Source of the DNA: Chionis minor
Lineage: Eukaryota; Chordata; Aves; Charadriiformes; Chionididae
Direction: 5' to 3'
Assembly (NCBI GenBank): GCA_013398295.1
Contig: VZSF01001210.1
Span: 62,001 to 126,000, forward strand
Length of the DNA: 64,000 nt
Each line of letters begins with the position of its first letter. Position 1 is the first letter of the stretch. Of the stretch, positions 27,573-40,700 are shown in pieces. Below the pieces are notes generated by a model. It ran no database searches and was not told the DNA's origin. It worked only from the letters and a program-made list of their open reading frames with translations. Both the position numbers and the translations under genes were made by a program.

Positions 27573-27776
27573 ATTCCCCATGTATTCTGAAAGTAGATCC
27601 TGCAAGGCCTGTCGCACTGCATTACACTCTGCAACTATACGTTCCCGTCGGTCATCACGTGTGCAGGATGAATCAGCCATCAGGGCTGCTCCACTAATGA
27701 TGCTCTCCAAGCGCTCTTCCAGGGAAGGCCTAAAACGTTCTTCACTGAAGGTCGATGGATCCACAATAATTTGTTT
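27573..27776 (-). CDS. CTNNA1: CTNNA1 exon 7: residues 286-353, vinculin-binding helix
   Basis: This is a 204-base, phase 0 to phase 0 exon. The acceptor is tttactag|AAACAA and the donor is GGGAAT|gtgagt. It encodes KQIIVDPSTFSEERF, then RPSLEERLESIISGAALMAD, SSCTRDDRRERIVAEC and NAVRQALQDLLSEYMGN. In alpha-catenins this is the first part of the middle domain and contains the helix that becomes exposed under force and binds vinculin. The leucine at residue 343 (in RQALQDLL) should correspond to human L344, which is important for vinculin binding; the one-residue shift matches the shorter glycine run in exon 6. It is the last exon in the window; intron 7 starts at 27572 and continues past the left edge. 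Confidence 0.97.
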
Positions 27777-30431
27777 CTAGTAAAATAAAGGGTTTAGAAA
27801 TTAGCAATTAGACCAAGCGGTAAGTTACCGTTAAGTCGTGAAGACAACCGACGTTTCCAGCAAGCCCCCGGTCAGGCATAAGACACAAACACCACATAAT
27901 TTTGGCATTGAGGATGATTTTCATGAGTAGTTTTGTAAAATTACTAAAAGGTTCCCCAGCAGATTACATTGCTACCCATTTCTTGTGCTGCTTTGTCAGC
28001 TAAACAAAACCTGGCCACAGGAAGCCTCGTTACATGACCGGCCAAAAAAAAAGAAAAAAATCAACCGTGCCAGCACAAATAAGATTCGAAGTACAGAATT
28101 CTTCTTAACTACATGTCAATCCGGACATGCCTGCACTAGTTAACTTGTCAGCTATAGTTATCCCATCATGAGCAAAAAAACCAAGGAAAACAAACATCCA
28201 AAATTAGCCCTATACATAGCGCTCTGTTGTCCTAGATGATCCCGCCTTTCTTCTCTTCACTCTTACGCAGGTAAAAACAACAGTATTCTGAAAAATTCCC
28301 AAAGGGAAACATCAACAGGAACATTTCAAACAGCGCAGAAATCAATTTTGTCCCGGCAGAACACTATCACAGGTTTATCTTGAGGCAGTATTAGCAAGCA
28401 CAGCTCATACTGAGGGACTGAAGGCTGGAACAGCAGTACTGATGTATCTGTTTTTCAAGGGGCCAATACCACCACCCGTCCAAGTTCACCAGGAAAAAGC
28501 AGTGTCGCATTTATCACCTTGCAAGTGCTTCCAGGCGGTTTATTTAACCACAATTTATTAAGGAAAAATGATGCGGCCACTTCAAAGTTTGGTGGTTTGC
28601 TTTGGGCTGGGTGGTTTTTTTCCCACTACAGGGGCAGGAGGGGAAGATGTTACTAATTCTTTATAAAAGAAGCCCCAAAAGTTTTTTGCAACGGGAGCTT
28701 TTGCAGTCAGTTTGGATGCCAGCTAACTTCAATAGCAAAATCACAACCACTACTACTCCTGCCAGCCAGCATGTTTGTCCCTACAGAGTAACCACACAGC
28801 CTTCAAAGCAGGATTAGAACACGGCACGTGTCCTCCAACATGCTCCTCTTTTTTTCCTGAAACTTTTAATCATGCGGATAATACAACGGTAGTATGCTAC
28901 AACTCCAGAACTGTACCATCAAAAGCAGAGATAACGATTATCTTGTTATATTCTGGTAGCCATTTAATATTTTACCATCACAGTAAAGACACCGGAGTAT
29001 TTGGGGGTGTGTGTGTGCAAAGCCTGTATTACAAGAGCGCAATAATACTCAAACGTTAGCAGGAAATGAAGTGCAGTGATAACATCTGCCAAGAACCTGA
29101 GCACATTTGTTTTGTCAGCCTCCTTCGGCAGGCATGAGACAACAAAGCTATCGCACACAACGTGCGTTGAAGCTGGCTGGCTGAACAAGCCCTGCTGCTG
29201 TTACAGCCCCTCACGAAGCAGAACTGAAAGTTCAAAAGCTCTATGTGAGCTCAAAAAGTCTCCGGCCATATATATTAGAGAGTTCACCCAGTAAAATATG
29301 GCCATGTATGAGAAATCACATTAAACGGCTGGAGTTAAATCAGCCAATCCACGAACCCAACCTGAATTGCTTCTTCAGTGCCACATACTCAAGTCTTAAC
29401 ATTGTATGCCGTTATGGGACCTGCCTTCCCCTCCCACAGATACCTGCTCAAACCTGCAATCCCTTGGGTGCCAACCCTGAGGCACACACTTAAGACTTAT
29501 GTCACTGAAAATACAACTGATGGAATTTAAGAAAAGCGGAGTGAAAACTGAAATCATAGTCACAAAGATGAAGACAACCATGATATTCTCTTGTTACCCA
29601 AGAGATCACATAGAAAGGCTTCACACTAGGCACAGGGAGAACTTAAATAGTCAACCCTGGTAAAAGAAACACAGCAGAAAAAGTAACGTAGGGGCCGAAC
29701 AAGAGCAAAAAGGAGGTCGTGAGCAGTATCTGGCAAAACCAAAAGTATTAAACACCATTTGAGTGATGGCTTTGCAATATTAAACAAAGTTTTAGAGGCA
29801 AGTTAGTGCCAAGGTGTTTAAAATTCAGAGGCTGAATCAGTGGTAGACACAGAATACTGGCTTCAAAAGGAAAGTTCTCAGTGAAAATGCACAGCTATCC
29901 TCGGTAACTAACTGAATGCAAGATAAAGAGTATGAAAGATCAGCACAACACATCAGTGTGAAACAACTTCATGGCCAACCAAAGATCATCTTAAACTTCC
30001 CACTTCATGTTCCTCTCAATAGGTAGTTTGGGCAATTCCAAATACATTATTCACTTTTAGTAAGTCATTTCTGTCACCTACAAGAATACATTACATAAAT
30101 ATATTATGAAGTAATCAATTTCCAATAAACTAGGAGCTTGCATGTAATGTAGCAGTAGGCTAACTGCTATTTCAGAGCTAGTTTAACTTGACAGCTTTCA
30201 ATCACCGAGAGCTGCATATATAACTTTCTATATTCCATCAATCCTAGTTTGGAAAGAGACTTTTTAAAGAATAAAAGCCTCCTTTACCTGGGACTTGCTG
30301 TATTTCAGTAGAAAATGATCTTTTGGGCAATATAAATAAAAGATAGATGCTAATAAATCAGGTGAACAAACACAGAAGTTGGAGTGACCACTTTTTTTTT
30401 TTTAAAAAAACGTAAAAGGTTCAAAACTTAC
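27777..30431. other. CTNNA1 intron 6
   Basis: This 2655-base intron has donor gtaagt and acceptor tttactag. No repeat family or other exon is recognisable in it. Confidence 0.85.
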
Positions 30432-30698
30432 ATCAAAGTTGTTCAGAGCATAAGCCAGCTCTCCACCTCCACCCTGCTGCTGGGCAGCATCATCTGATGC
30501 AGTTGCTTGAGCTGCGTTTGAGATGCCCGTGACCGCCTGCTGAAGCTGTTTGTAGATCAAGTCCCTGTTGGCTTTGTAAGCGGCTACATCAGGGTGCTGC
30601 AGACAGGCCTGGGATGCCGTATAAAGAATGGGAACGTTCTTCTGCAGAATTCCTCTGGCTGCCGCCATTTGATCACGGTGACCCACATCTTTCAATTC
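30432..30698 (-). CDS. CTNNA1: CTNNA1 exon 6: residues 197-285
   Basis: This is a 267-base, phase 0 to phase 0 exon. The acceptor is cctaatag|GAATTG behind a long pyrimidine tract, and the donor is TTTGAT|gtaagt. It encodes ELKDV, GHRDQMAAARGILQKNVP, a helix with TASQACLQHPDVAAYKANRD, then IYKQLQQAVTGISNAAQAT and a low-complexity linker DDAAQQQGGGGELAYAL before NNFD. The first two thirds finish the N-terminal domain; the Gln/Gly linker joins it to the middle domain. The glycine run is four residues here, one fewer than in the human protein as I recall it, which would explain a one-residue numbering offset downstream. Confidence 0.97.
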
Positions 30699-32756
30699 CT
30701 ATTAGGAAAATTAAAGAAAAAAAAAAAACCACAAACATTTGAGAACATTCCCCACATTTAACATCTATATACTGTCTCCCTGCATCTTCAAAAGACAGGC
30801 AGCTTCTTGGTCTAGTATTCTCAAATCTAACCATCTTCTCATTGAGTATCCCTATTCTTAAGGGCTCAACTAATTTCAAAACACAACAGCTTCATAAAGA
30901 CAAAAAAAAGGGGGCAAATTGTAGGGCAAATCACAACTCCACAATTCAAAATGTGAGTTTGGGTTTTTGCTCTTCTCCATAGTAGAGGACCAGCACTGTG
31001 AGAGCTGGTAACACCTGTAAATCAGGAGGACACGATGTTGCAAGCACACATTTTTCTCCCCACTCCTTTCAGTGTGCATTACACCTTAAAAAAAAAAAAA
31101 AAAAAAATCACAAAGAAACCTAAATCCTCAAAACAGAATACCTTGTATTTTTACGTAACTTAAGAACCAAGCTAGTTTTTAAACTATCAAACGAACTTGC
31201 AGGCTTCCCCTGCAATCTTGCCTTGCACATGAAAAGCAAGATCTTCTTTAATTTAAACTCCGAGACTCACAACCGGAACAGTTTCTTTAATCACACCTAG
31301 AAGATGCAGTTTACTATCCTCAAGAGACCTCGGTACTTAATTGTAGAAGAACAAGTATATCCTCTCATTCAACTTCTTGTTCATCTCCAATGAGATGAAA
31401 TTAAGCCAATGACTAATTACCGCTAATTTAAGATTAGCGAGCAAGCCCATACATCTTTTCCCAAACACTCACTACTGCAATTCTCTAAAGCACCACCACC
31501 TCTGTTTTGGAATAGAAGTGTTATGATTAGACAAAGCTTCTGCCTCCAGCACTGGCAGCAAGTTTATAAAAGAAAGAACAAACACAGTTATCAGTAGTAG
31601 CATAATTTTAAAGATGCCTCTCAAATTTAACAAAGAGGTGATGAAAATGAAGAAGAGGACTGCCTTACTGAGAAAAGGGAGGGGGGAAGAATCTGACAGA
31701 CTCCTCAAAACGAATGGGCAAATACGTGACCTCTGTAAGATACACACTAAGCAGGGAGGGCACTCCAAGCAGGCTTACAGATTTACAGATTTAGTACAAC
31801 CACTTCCCATAGCGCAGAATGATCCATCACGAAGCAGTTTAAGAACATTTATTGCATTGCCATCACAACCCTATCCCATTTACTGCAATCAGATTTTAGA
31901 TACATAACCAACCGGCAATCCATTTTAGACTGTACCCAGTTTATTTTCAAAGACAAATCTGTGCAAAAAAACCCAACCCAAGCGGTGTCAGAGGGGCACA
32001 AGTGGTTTTGGTTTGTACATATCAGCAGAACAAACAAACAGAAAATGCTCTACAAGAATTATGCTATTTCTGATAAATGGGACTGCCCACACCTCTGCTT
32101 CCTTTTGAAAACTTACCTACACAAGAATGAGTCACAACAGTGCTGTTGAACACAACAAATTTTACACACAATTTAAGGTTAAGCGCAAGCTATCTAAACA
32201 CAGAACACACACACCACAAACAGGACTTTTAAATCCCTTCTCAAACGGGCATTTCGGTGCAAGACTAGCTAGCGTTGCCACTCACATCCTTGGAAAGAGT
32301 TGTAATTCCGTGCCTGGCCGTGACTTTTGCTCCCTGTTTAAACGGACACGTTCAGTCTGTCTGTGCAAACCACAAAGGCAGCGTTGGTCTAGTGGCGAGT
32401 GCGCCAGGCACCCACTCGCTTCTCAATTCCCTTTCCTTACGCACACCTGCATTGCTTCAAAGTGGGAAGTACAAGTCTTGGGAAGCAGCATTTCATTAAG
32501 GTAGTAAAGCATTAACATAAACAAATGCTACTAGAACAAATTCCGTCAGAAGCAGTACACTACAGCTGAGCAGACCTTCTGCTTATCAGGCAAACTCAAA
32601 CTTCCTAAACATGGTGGAGTGCAACACCAAGTACTCGGCAATAGCATTAGCAGCAAACAGGTACTGTCCAAAAGCAGCAAGGCTGTCTTATTATTTCTTC
32701 TTTTTCTTTTTTCAAAAGAAGAAAATATACAGAAGAAAACGCTGACATCACTGTAC
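30699..32756. other. CTNNA1 intron 5
   Basis: This 2058-base intron has donor gtacag and acceptor cctaatag. It contains an A-run of about 20 at 31088-31107. A sequence near 32385 resembles the A box of a tRNA gene but was rejected as a tRNA. Confidence 0.85.
31088..31107 (+). repeat. Poly-A run
   Basis: This is about 20 consecutive A. No retroposed gene body is visible on its left, so it is treated as simple sequence. Confidence 0.8.
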
Positions 32757-32876
32757 CTGTTGTCTTTTGGCCGCCATTATGTTAAGTTTGTCCACTTCTG
32801 GTTTGAGGGCTTTGTACTGGATCCCCAAATCCTGCTCCGTGCCAGCATTTCTTAGTTTCAAGATACCTTCTTCCAC
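32757..32876 (-). CDS. CTNNA1: CTNNA1 exon 5: residues 157-196
   Basis: This is a 120-base, phase 0 to phase 0 exon. The acceptor is ttcttctag|GTGGAA and the donor is CAACAG|gtacag. It encodes VEEGILKLRNAGTEQDL, then GIQYKALKPEVDKLNIM, then AAKRQQ. These residues continue the N-terminal helical bundle. The whole-codon length means that skipping it would keep the frame. It is easy to miss when searching for long open frames because the frame closes soon after each splice site; I found it by looking for the sequence expected between exons 4 and 6. VEEG and AGT replace VEDG and AGN of the human protein as I remember it. Confidence 0.96.
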
Positions 32877-34616
32877 CTAGAAGAATACATTTTCACATAT
32901 TTTTCCCAAGTAACACAGTCCACAGTTCAGGAAGTCATTCAGAAGGTACTTCACAGCAGACAGAGAAAGCAATCTTCCTCTGCTCCTTCTATTTCTCGGA
33001 GAGAGATCCTTCAAAGGCTAATAGTACTCAAGGCTTAGCTACGTCTTCATAGTCACCAGCTACCAGAGACAGCCAAGTACACACATTTAAAAGAGAATGA
33101 AGGAGCCCAGGGCCCTTCAGAGGCCTTGCCCTGGCAGGGCTCTGTGCAGCAGAGCTGCGGCAGTGGCCAAAGGGCACAAGGAGAGTCCTCAAAGCCCTGC
33201 TGCAAAAGCGGGCCCAGTAGTGAATCTCATTTCATTGCATCTTCTGTACAAACCACCCACCCGCCCTCCTGCTCGTGGGAAGAAAAGGCTTCCTCAAGTA
33301 TTTCATATTTATTTTATTCAGTGTACCAAAGCCACCCATCCCTAGCAGCTATGAGGGAGTACTGGTTATAAGACAGCCAAATTATTTCTTTAGAATCATA
33401 GAATCACTTGGGTTGGAAGAGACCTTCAAGATCATCAAGTCCAACCATAAACCTATGCCAAAACCACCCCTAACCCATGTCCCTCAGCACCACGTCTGCC
33501 CGGCTTTTAAATACCTCCAGGGACGGCGATTCCACCACCTCCCTGGGCAGCCTGTTCCAATGCTTGATAACCCTTTCCCTAAAGAAGTTTTTCCTACTAT
33601 CCAACCTAAACCTCCCCTGGCACAACTTGAGGCCATTTCCTCTTGTCCTATCGCTTGTCACTTGGGAGAAGGGATTGACCCCACTTGGCTATAACCTCCT
33701 TTCAGGGAGTTGCAGAGAGGGAGAAGGTCTCCCCTCAACCTTCTCTTCTCCAGGCTGAACAATCCCAACTCCCTCAGCCGCTCCTCATAAGACTTGTTCT
33801 CCAGACCCCTCACCAGCTTCGTTGCCCTTCTCTGGACACGCTCCAGCCCCTCAATGTCTCTCCGGCACTGCGGTGCCCAAAACTGAACACAAGACTCAAG
33901 CTGCGGCCTCACCAGTGCTGAGCACAGGGGCACAGTCACTGCCCTGCTCCTGCTGGTCACACCATTCTTGATACAGGCCAAGATGCCATTGGCCTTCTTG
34001 GCCACCTGGGCACACGTTGGCTCATGTCCAGCCGACTGCCCACCAGGACCCCCAGATCCTTTTCTGCCAGGCAGTTTCCAGCCGCTCCTCCCCAAGCCTG
34101 TAGCGCTGCCTGGGGTGGTTGTGACCAAAGTGCAGGACCTGGCACTTGGCCTTGTTAAACCTCATCCCATTGGCTTCAGGCCATTGCTCCAGCCTGTCCA
34201 GATCCCTCTGCAGAGCCTTCCTACCCTCAGGCAGATCAACACTCCCACCTCATTTGGTGTCGTCTGCAAACTTACTGAGGGTGCATTCAATCACCTCATC
34301 CAGATCATCAATAAAAATATTAAACAAGACTGGCCCCAAAACTGAGCCCTGAGGAAAAAAGATGAAAAAAGCTGGTTACAACCTGCTGTTGCAGACCATA
34401 GTCCATTCAACTTCTATACTCAAAGTTCAGAATAAAGCGCAACACAATGTCAAAAGCTACTGACAGCAAGTGAGAGGAAAAACCCTAAAATCCTCCCTGC
34501 TCCAGAAGCGAGCCGCTGACAGCAGCAGCACGCACGCAGGAAGCAAAGCCACTTGGCAGAGCACGCCTGGCATGCCAACCACGGCAAAGCGAACCACAGC
34601 AGAGAACTACACTTAC
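32877..34616. other. CTNNA1 intron 4
   Basis: This 1740-base intron has donor gtaagt and acceptor ttcttctag. About 960 bases, over half of it, is CR1 copy B; the remainder shows nothing recognisable. Confidence 0.9.
33392..34351 (-). mobile_element. CR1 LINE 3' fragment (copy B), in intron 4
   Basis: This is the longest of the three closely related CR1 copies, oriented like CTNNA1. It begins at the low coordinate with the doubled terminal octamer and cacttgggttggaagagacc, and extends to a segment ending aactgagccctga. The minus-strand frame preserves CR1 reverse-transcriptase C-terminal motifs ([37 protein letters not shown]), while the remainder is disrupted. It is strongly similar to copy A over about 600 bases and to copy C over its whole 170 bases, consistent with one subfamily. 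It is 5'-truncated, as most CR1 insertions are. Confidence 0.96.
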
Positions 34617-34783
34617 TACTTTAAGCTGAACAAGCAGCTTGTAGACATCTGCCATGTCAGCCAAAATCAGCAGTCGAGTAACAGCAGAGAGGAGAGCGCG
34701 CGCCGCTCGGACCATGTTCCCTCGTTTCACAGAGGAGCAGGGGTCATCTGCAAACTCCCCCGAAGCGCTCTTCATCAGGTCAC
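34617..34783 (-). CDS. CTNNA1: CTNNA1 exon 4: residues 101-156
   Basis: This 167-base exon completes the split glycine codon left by exon 3 and ends in phase 0. The acceptor is cgtgcag|GTGACC and the donor is AAAGTA|gtaagt. It reads GDLMKSASG, then EFADDPCSSVKRGNMVRAAR, then a hydrophobic helix ALLSAVTRLLILADMADV and KLLVQLKV. This is the most conserved part of the N-terminal domain and forms helices of the beta-catenin-binding and dimerisation bundle. The stretch MKSASG differs from the mammalian MKAAAG as I recall it, whereas everything from EFADD onward looks identical. A CR1 retrotransposon copy begins about 260 bases beyond the donor, in intron 4. Confidence 0.97.
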
Positions 34784-37700
34784 CTGCACGAAAGGAGAAG
34801 ATGGTCTGACTTTAACATCACACAGCATTTCTCAAGGGGCTGCAAGGATTCCTGCGCAAGCCAATCGAAGTCCTGGAAACAAAACGCATTTGCTTAAATA
34901 CAGCCAGCAATTAAGACTGCACATAGCTACCTCTAAGTATGGTTACCACATGGTATCAGGGTAGAGGGGCCTGTGCAGGGAGAAGGGGCTGGAAAATAAC
35001 ACTTTGGTCCTTATTTCCAATTGTACAGGTGTTTTAACATGCCAGAATACCCCGGAGAGGCAAATTCAGCATGCCTTTGCTATTACATGCAGGACTGCAG
35101 TTATTTCACAAACGATAACGCTTTCAAAGCTTAAGCAAAAGCTTTGATTTGTGTGCGTGTAGGAGTTAGGCAGAAAACAGCAGAAAGGGCTGTAAACACA
35201 CAAGGAAATGCCACAGCTCATGCGACTGTAAACAACTCGGAGCGACGACCTGGCTGGATATGCCCTGGTTTGCATTCAAAGCAAGGCACCGCTTCATAAA
35301 ACGCTTCAACGTTTCATAGCCCGTGGGTCTGCATCTGGTGCAGGAGGAAAGAATTTGGGTTTCAGATGGTAACAATGCAATTGGTTAACTATGAAAAGCA
35401 GAGGCCACTTTGCACAGCTAGAGAAATTCCTCCAGAAGGCATTCGAAAAGCATAACAGTAACGTCTGCATATAGTCAGAGGAGTAAATTTTGGATTTCTC
35501 CCTGCCCTTTCTGGGGCAGCATTTTGCTTCAAGTACCAGAGTTCCTACACAGCAGCACGTTCCGGAATCCACATTATTCTTCTTGGATCTCTTTGCATTT
35601 CGGAAACATTTGGTGAACAGCTAGGATTTAGTTTAGAAAACACAAGGTCCTCAAGGCCAAAGATTTGTGGGCAGCTGGAGATGACCAGAAAGCAGGCAAA
35701 CTGCATTGTTTTAACTAACTGCTGCAACAAAGGCTTCCCAAACCTGTACGAAAAAGTGTCCATATGGCCAAATGCCAAAACAAAAATAGCATCTCACATA
35801 AGAAGAAAAGAACCTCAAATAGTGCTTTGCAAGTGAAAGCTGACCGCGACTCCCATCAAGCCCATTACCAAATGGGGCTGGGCGAGATTCACACCAAAAT
35901 CTCAAGATGATGCAGCGGCTTCATCCTGCCAACGGCTTCCCTGCTCCTGCAGCTACAAATCAGTGCAGCGTATCCCCAGTATGGGAAGCGTTTCAGTTTT
36001 ATTTTAATCATTTTTTGGATTTTTTTTAAACTACTTTAACTACTCAAAAATACCTACAACTGGAGAGCCTGGGGTTAACCATCCATATACTTAGCATTAA
36101 GCAATTAATATCTTGCCCTGAAAGAGTTTCTAGCGCCCAAGCACTCTACACCTTCATAGCTAAATACAGCCCAAACACAGCTGCCAGCCTCTCCAAGCAG
36201 CTACATCAAGAAACCCAATTTTGTTCGAATGCTCCCTCCTATGTAACACCCTTCCATCATCTTAAATAATACGACAAAGAGTGGCATGCAACATTTAAGG
36301 GGGAAAAAAAAAAATGCTACTTCAGTACTGTGACACACGAAAAAAGCTTCTGTCCAAGTACAGACCAGCTATAAATATCAATCTAAAGCTATCCCTTACC
36401 CAACTTTGAGGAACACAACTCATTCTTTTAACAAGTGCTAAGAGCCTCCAGATTTCCAGATGGGTGAAAGATGATGCATCTCCAATGCTGAAAAACTGCA
36501 ACCAGCCATGAGATTATGAAAGCCCTACATAGCTGACATGACCCTTTCTTTATTCCTTCTGGAAGAGGCTAATAATAGTGAAATTAATGTCACCACCACA
36601 AGCATGACATCTATTAACAATCTCAGGATTTAGGGTTACATGCCAGAACCAAAACTCACTACAAATATTGCCTCCTTTACTTACTTACATGTAAAAAAAC
36701 CCACATTTCCAATTCCCAAGAGAGGAATGTTGTTTTCATTTATTTCTTATTTAAAAACAACTTAGAGAGGTGGCCACTCACTTCATCTGAATCTCAGAAA
36801 CTGCTGACGAGGTTAAAAACCAAACTTATCTTCTAGCCATCTCTTAAATCGCAACCTTACAAGCCAGGCCTGAAATAAAATGCTATTCCTTCCTTCCTTT
36901 CAAACTTTTACAAAGACAAAGCAACACAGGGTAGTTATTCTAGCTAGATTCAACGGGTAAGGGGGAACTCCTTTACGTCCCCCCTTACCTCCTCCACGCT
37001 CGTTACACGTGCACGTTAGCAGTTCAAACTGGATCCAGCATCATCTTCTCATTTTCAAATGAACCCAAGGTAACACGGCAAGTTTGAAAGCAGGATGTCA
37101 AAGAGTTAAAAGAAATACACTGCAGAAGAGTCAGACTGTGAGACTCAGATCATACAGCTGGTACAAATTCTTATATGAGTAATCTGTTTTTCCAATATAA
37201 CCTTAGATTTTCACTAGATATTACAAGGGAAAGATAATAAAACAGAGTTGAGAAAAGAAGAGGCAATGGTAGCCATACTATGATCTTGTCAATAAAGTAC
37301 TAACAATTCAATTAAATCTAATGGAACAAAGCCCATTTCAGAAATAGTAAGATTTTCATCCATCAGAAGAAAAATTACCATTTTCTAGCCTCACTCCCAC
37401 CATGCCCACAGGGTCTGACAGTACTTTCAGACAGCACTATTAATCCTCCTCAGCAGCGCGGGACACGATGACCGTGACAGAGAGGGCTTTCTTTATACAA
37501 ACACTGACAGAACCGGAAAGCGGTGGAGAAGACAGGGAAGACCCAGGACACACACAGGCACTGATGCATTTTTCCCCAAGCTAGGAATTTGTGCACACAC
37601 ATCACCATGTATCCTTCAGCATCTTCCACTTCAAAGGCCCTCTCCAGTCTCCAGGCTGCTTTGCCAGCAGTATTAGAAACACAAGGAATGCCATCAGGCC

Positions 37701-40700
37701 ATGCCTCCACCTGCTCCCAACACCCTGCCACGGTTCCCCAGAGGTTGCCTACTCCCCACCAAACGACGGCAAGCATGAAGTCAGAGCTTCGATACTCTAC
37801 TATTCTTGACACTGAAGTCGCATCCTACCACTTATGCCACCATCATTGTCCACCATGACTGTCACAGCAGGCTGCCTTTACTTCCTACTCCAAAGGACAA
37901 GGCCCCGTATCTCTTTTTGCCTTAGCAACACGGGAGGTGAGACTTACGGCAACAAAAGCTGTTAATTCCTTAACCTCGTCTTCAATTAAACCCATCTACT
38001 GCCTACAACACTCCCGCAGTTTGCCAAGAGCCGTCTCAGAGCTCCCTTAGGTTGAAGCTTTTCAAAGATCTTGAGTCCTTGGCTGGAGGATTACTTCTAA
38101 TTCAAGTGGTACACTCCTAAACCATTTTTCTTGCAGGAAAACAACTGAGAACTCTTCGCACCCTTCCAAGAAATTAAGCTAACGGGTCGCAACAGAATTT
38201 TAAAGTTGAGTTTTCCAAGAATTCAGTGGTTAACTTCAAGTTATTCCGCAACTGGCCTCCTTCTGTTCCTTGGAAATCCTTAAGCCATGCATCTTGTGTG
38301 AAGTACAGCTGAGAAAACTTTCTACTCTTTCATAATCTGCCTCAGCATTCAGTTTTGGAGAAAGCTTCACTCAGAACACAGGGCGGAAAGACACCATGCT
38401 GAAGCAGTAGGTTCGCTCCCTTACATTTGCAGCCATGAAACATCAAAGTCCACAGGATTCACAAGACCATTCATCCATTCTCTTAATTCAAACCCTATGC
38501 ACAGGCTTAAAATTTTTAATTTTAAGCTTTAATTTTTGGTCTTTTATGTAAAATTACCGTAGGATAGAAACACAACAGCAAGAGCACAGCTAATGCCCTG
38601 GATCCTCGCACCAGCATACAGATGTGTAGAGGCAGTGAACTCTGGCCATCACACCCCAGGAAAACGGGAATAGCCTGGCCAGCCTGACCCCAAAAATTTC
38701 CTTCTTGGCCCCAGCTTCTGCAACCCACTTCAGTGCCAAGCACCTGGGTAAGAAACCAGTTCATTTCCAAAACACCTCCCACCAGCACCACAACAGCTGA
38801 CTGCTTCAAGGTACGGTCAGTCCTCAAGGCTTTCTAAGAAGGTAAAAGCCTACAAAGAGCTTACAGTGGGGGGAGTCAGACCAATAGTGCCCCTTCTATT
38901 ACCCAGCAACACGCCAATGGCAGAAATTAATGTAACAAATGCCGAGAGCATGCTGAAATCCAAGAAATTCACAGCAGTCATTTTCCCAGTACTAATTCTT
39001 TTCTATAAGCACAGCAGGATCTACTCTGAAAAACACTATGGTTCTTTGTCTCTACTATTCTGGTCAAAATTGTATTTTAAGAAGTTTCACTACTTAAAAA
39101 GAAGTCAAAACTCCAAAGCTTTATAGGGCCAGGAATCTTACTTTAGGTTATTTCATGAACTTGTTGAATATTTAAAGCAAGTTGTAATTTATTTTTCCAG
39201 TGTAAAAAAAAAAAAAAAAAAAATCAGAAAGACTTTGAAAATCCACTTATACTGATTTAGTATGTAGCCATACTATCATTCATTCTAAATAGCTCTTTTC
39301 ACTTCTTTGTTTTTACCCCCAACAAATGGGATTTTATGAACAAGCGTGCTCACTAAAATCGTGTACCCTCTCAATCTTCTTCTTGCTAGGCTGAAAAAAA
39401 AATTTTTAATTTTCTCTGATAAGACAAGTTATCTATTGTCCTAATCATCTTCATAACCTCTGTCTACATTCATTCATCTTTTTTTATTATGGTAACTAAA
39501 CCGCTCCCCACTCTAAATAGAAGCATTATTAATTCTATTTTCCTGTCTTCTGCTGAAGATAAATTGCACTATACATCTATAATCCCACTGCTGCCATCAG
39601 ACAGATGCTGCCGGCTCATGATCACCTTACTGCTGACCGAGACACCCAGATTCTCCTCCCTGCTTTTGCTCCCTGTTGCAAAAGGCAGATAAAGGCACCA
39701 GCACATGGATGTTTCGCTAAGCACATCCACAGGCTTTGTATCACACTTCCCTCCTTTCTCCAGTTCATGAATTCAACTGGTCTCCCACAATACTGGAAAC
39801 ATTTCTGAAGTGCGCAGACTGTATGCGAATACGTACATTGAAAGTTTGTTATCTCCCTGCTGCTATTAGCACTACTGAGAACCCCAGCCCTCCCGTGGGC
39901 ATTGGGAGCAATAAGCCTTCCCTCTGTTGTACCTCATTTTTCACCATTTGCTTCTAATTTCCTCAAAGGTTTGTTTGCTTTTTAATTGCCTTACGAAGAG
40001 CTGTTCTGCTAAACCTGCCTGAACACTGGCACCGTGAGGGGACGCAGGCTTTTAGCCCTGGTCGTGCTGCCCCAGCAGCCCAGCCCCGCTGCGACTGCGC
40101 ATCCCCACAAACGGCGCTGGGCACCACTCAGGTGCATCGCTCAAGTCACATCATCACCCACCCAGCTCCAGAAAAGAGGTACCACTGTCCTCTCTATGCC
40201 CCAGATTTCATGCAAGCTGCACACAGTAAAAAGGCAGGAAGAAGCGAGATGACATTAAGGTGGGAAATTATTTCGCTCCAGCACCTCTCAGCTACGAACT
40301 CCACCTTCTCTGCCAAAGATCAACAGAGCAGGGAGGTTTCGGCATCAAGGAGCCTCAAAAAAATCAAGCAGAGACCAAGAAGCAAGTGAAAGGGTCATCC
40401 TGAAGGGTTTTACATCAGTCTCTCCTTCCTACCAGCTTCTCAGTGTAGTATGCAACTACAAATTCAGCTAACGAACTTCTCAATCCCAAGGGCTGAGTAA
40501 AGCTCCCTCGCTCACTGGTATCACTACTCATCATTTGAAGGTACTCGCAGAGGAGCTCTGACTTTCGATTCCGAGCAGCCATCAAGCAAGCACCAAGAAT
40601 GAAAGGCTTCAAGACAAAGGGGTGTCTTCCGCTGTTGTTTGCTGTTGTTAAATTAAGCCAACTCAATTAGCCCCTTATAGCCTTCTTATGTTGATCTTTC

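Noticed and set aside
32380..32450. tRNA-like sequence with an A-box match (tggtctagtgg)
   Set aside because: No B box (GGTTCGANNCC) follows at the right distance, and no cloverleaf arms could be paired; treated as chance.
31088..39223. A20 runs (31088-31107 and 39204-39223) as tails of processed pseudogenes
   Set aside because: No retrocopy body or target-site duplication is recognisable beside either run.
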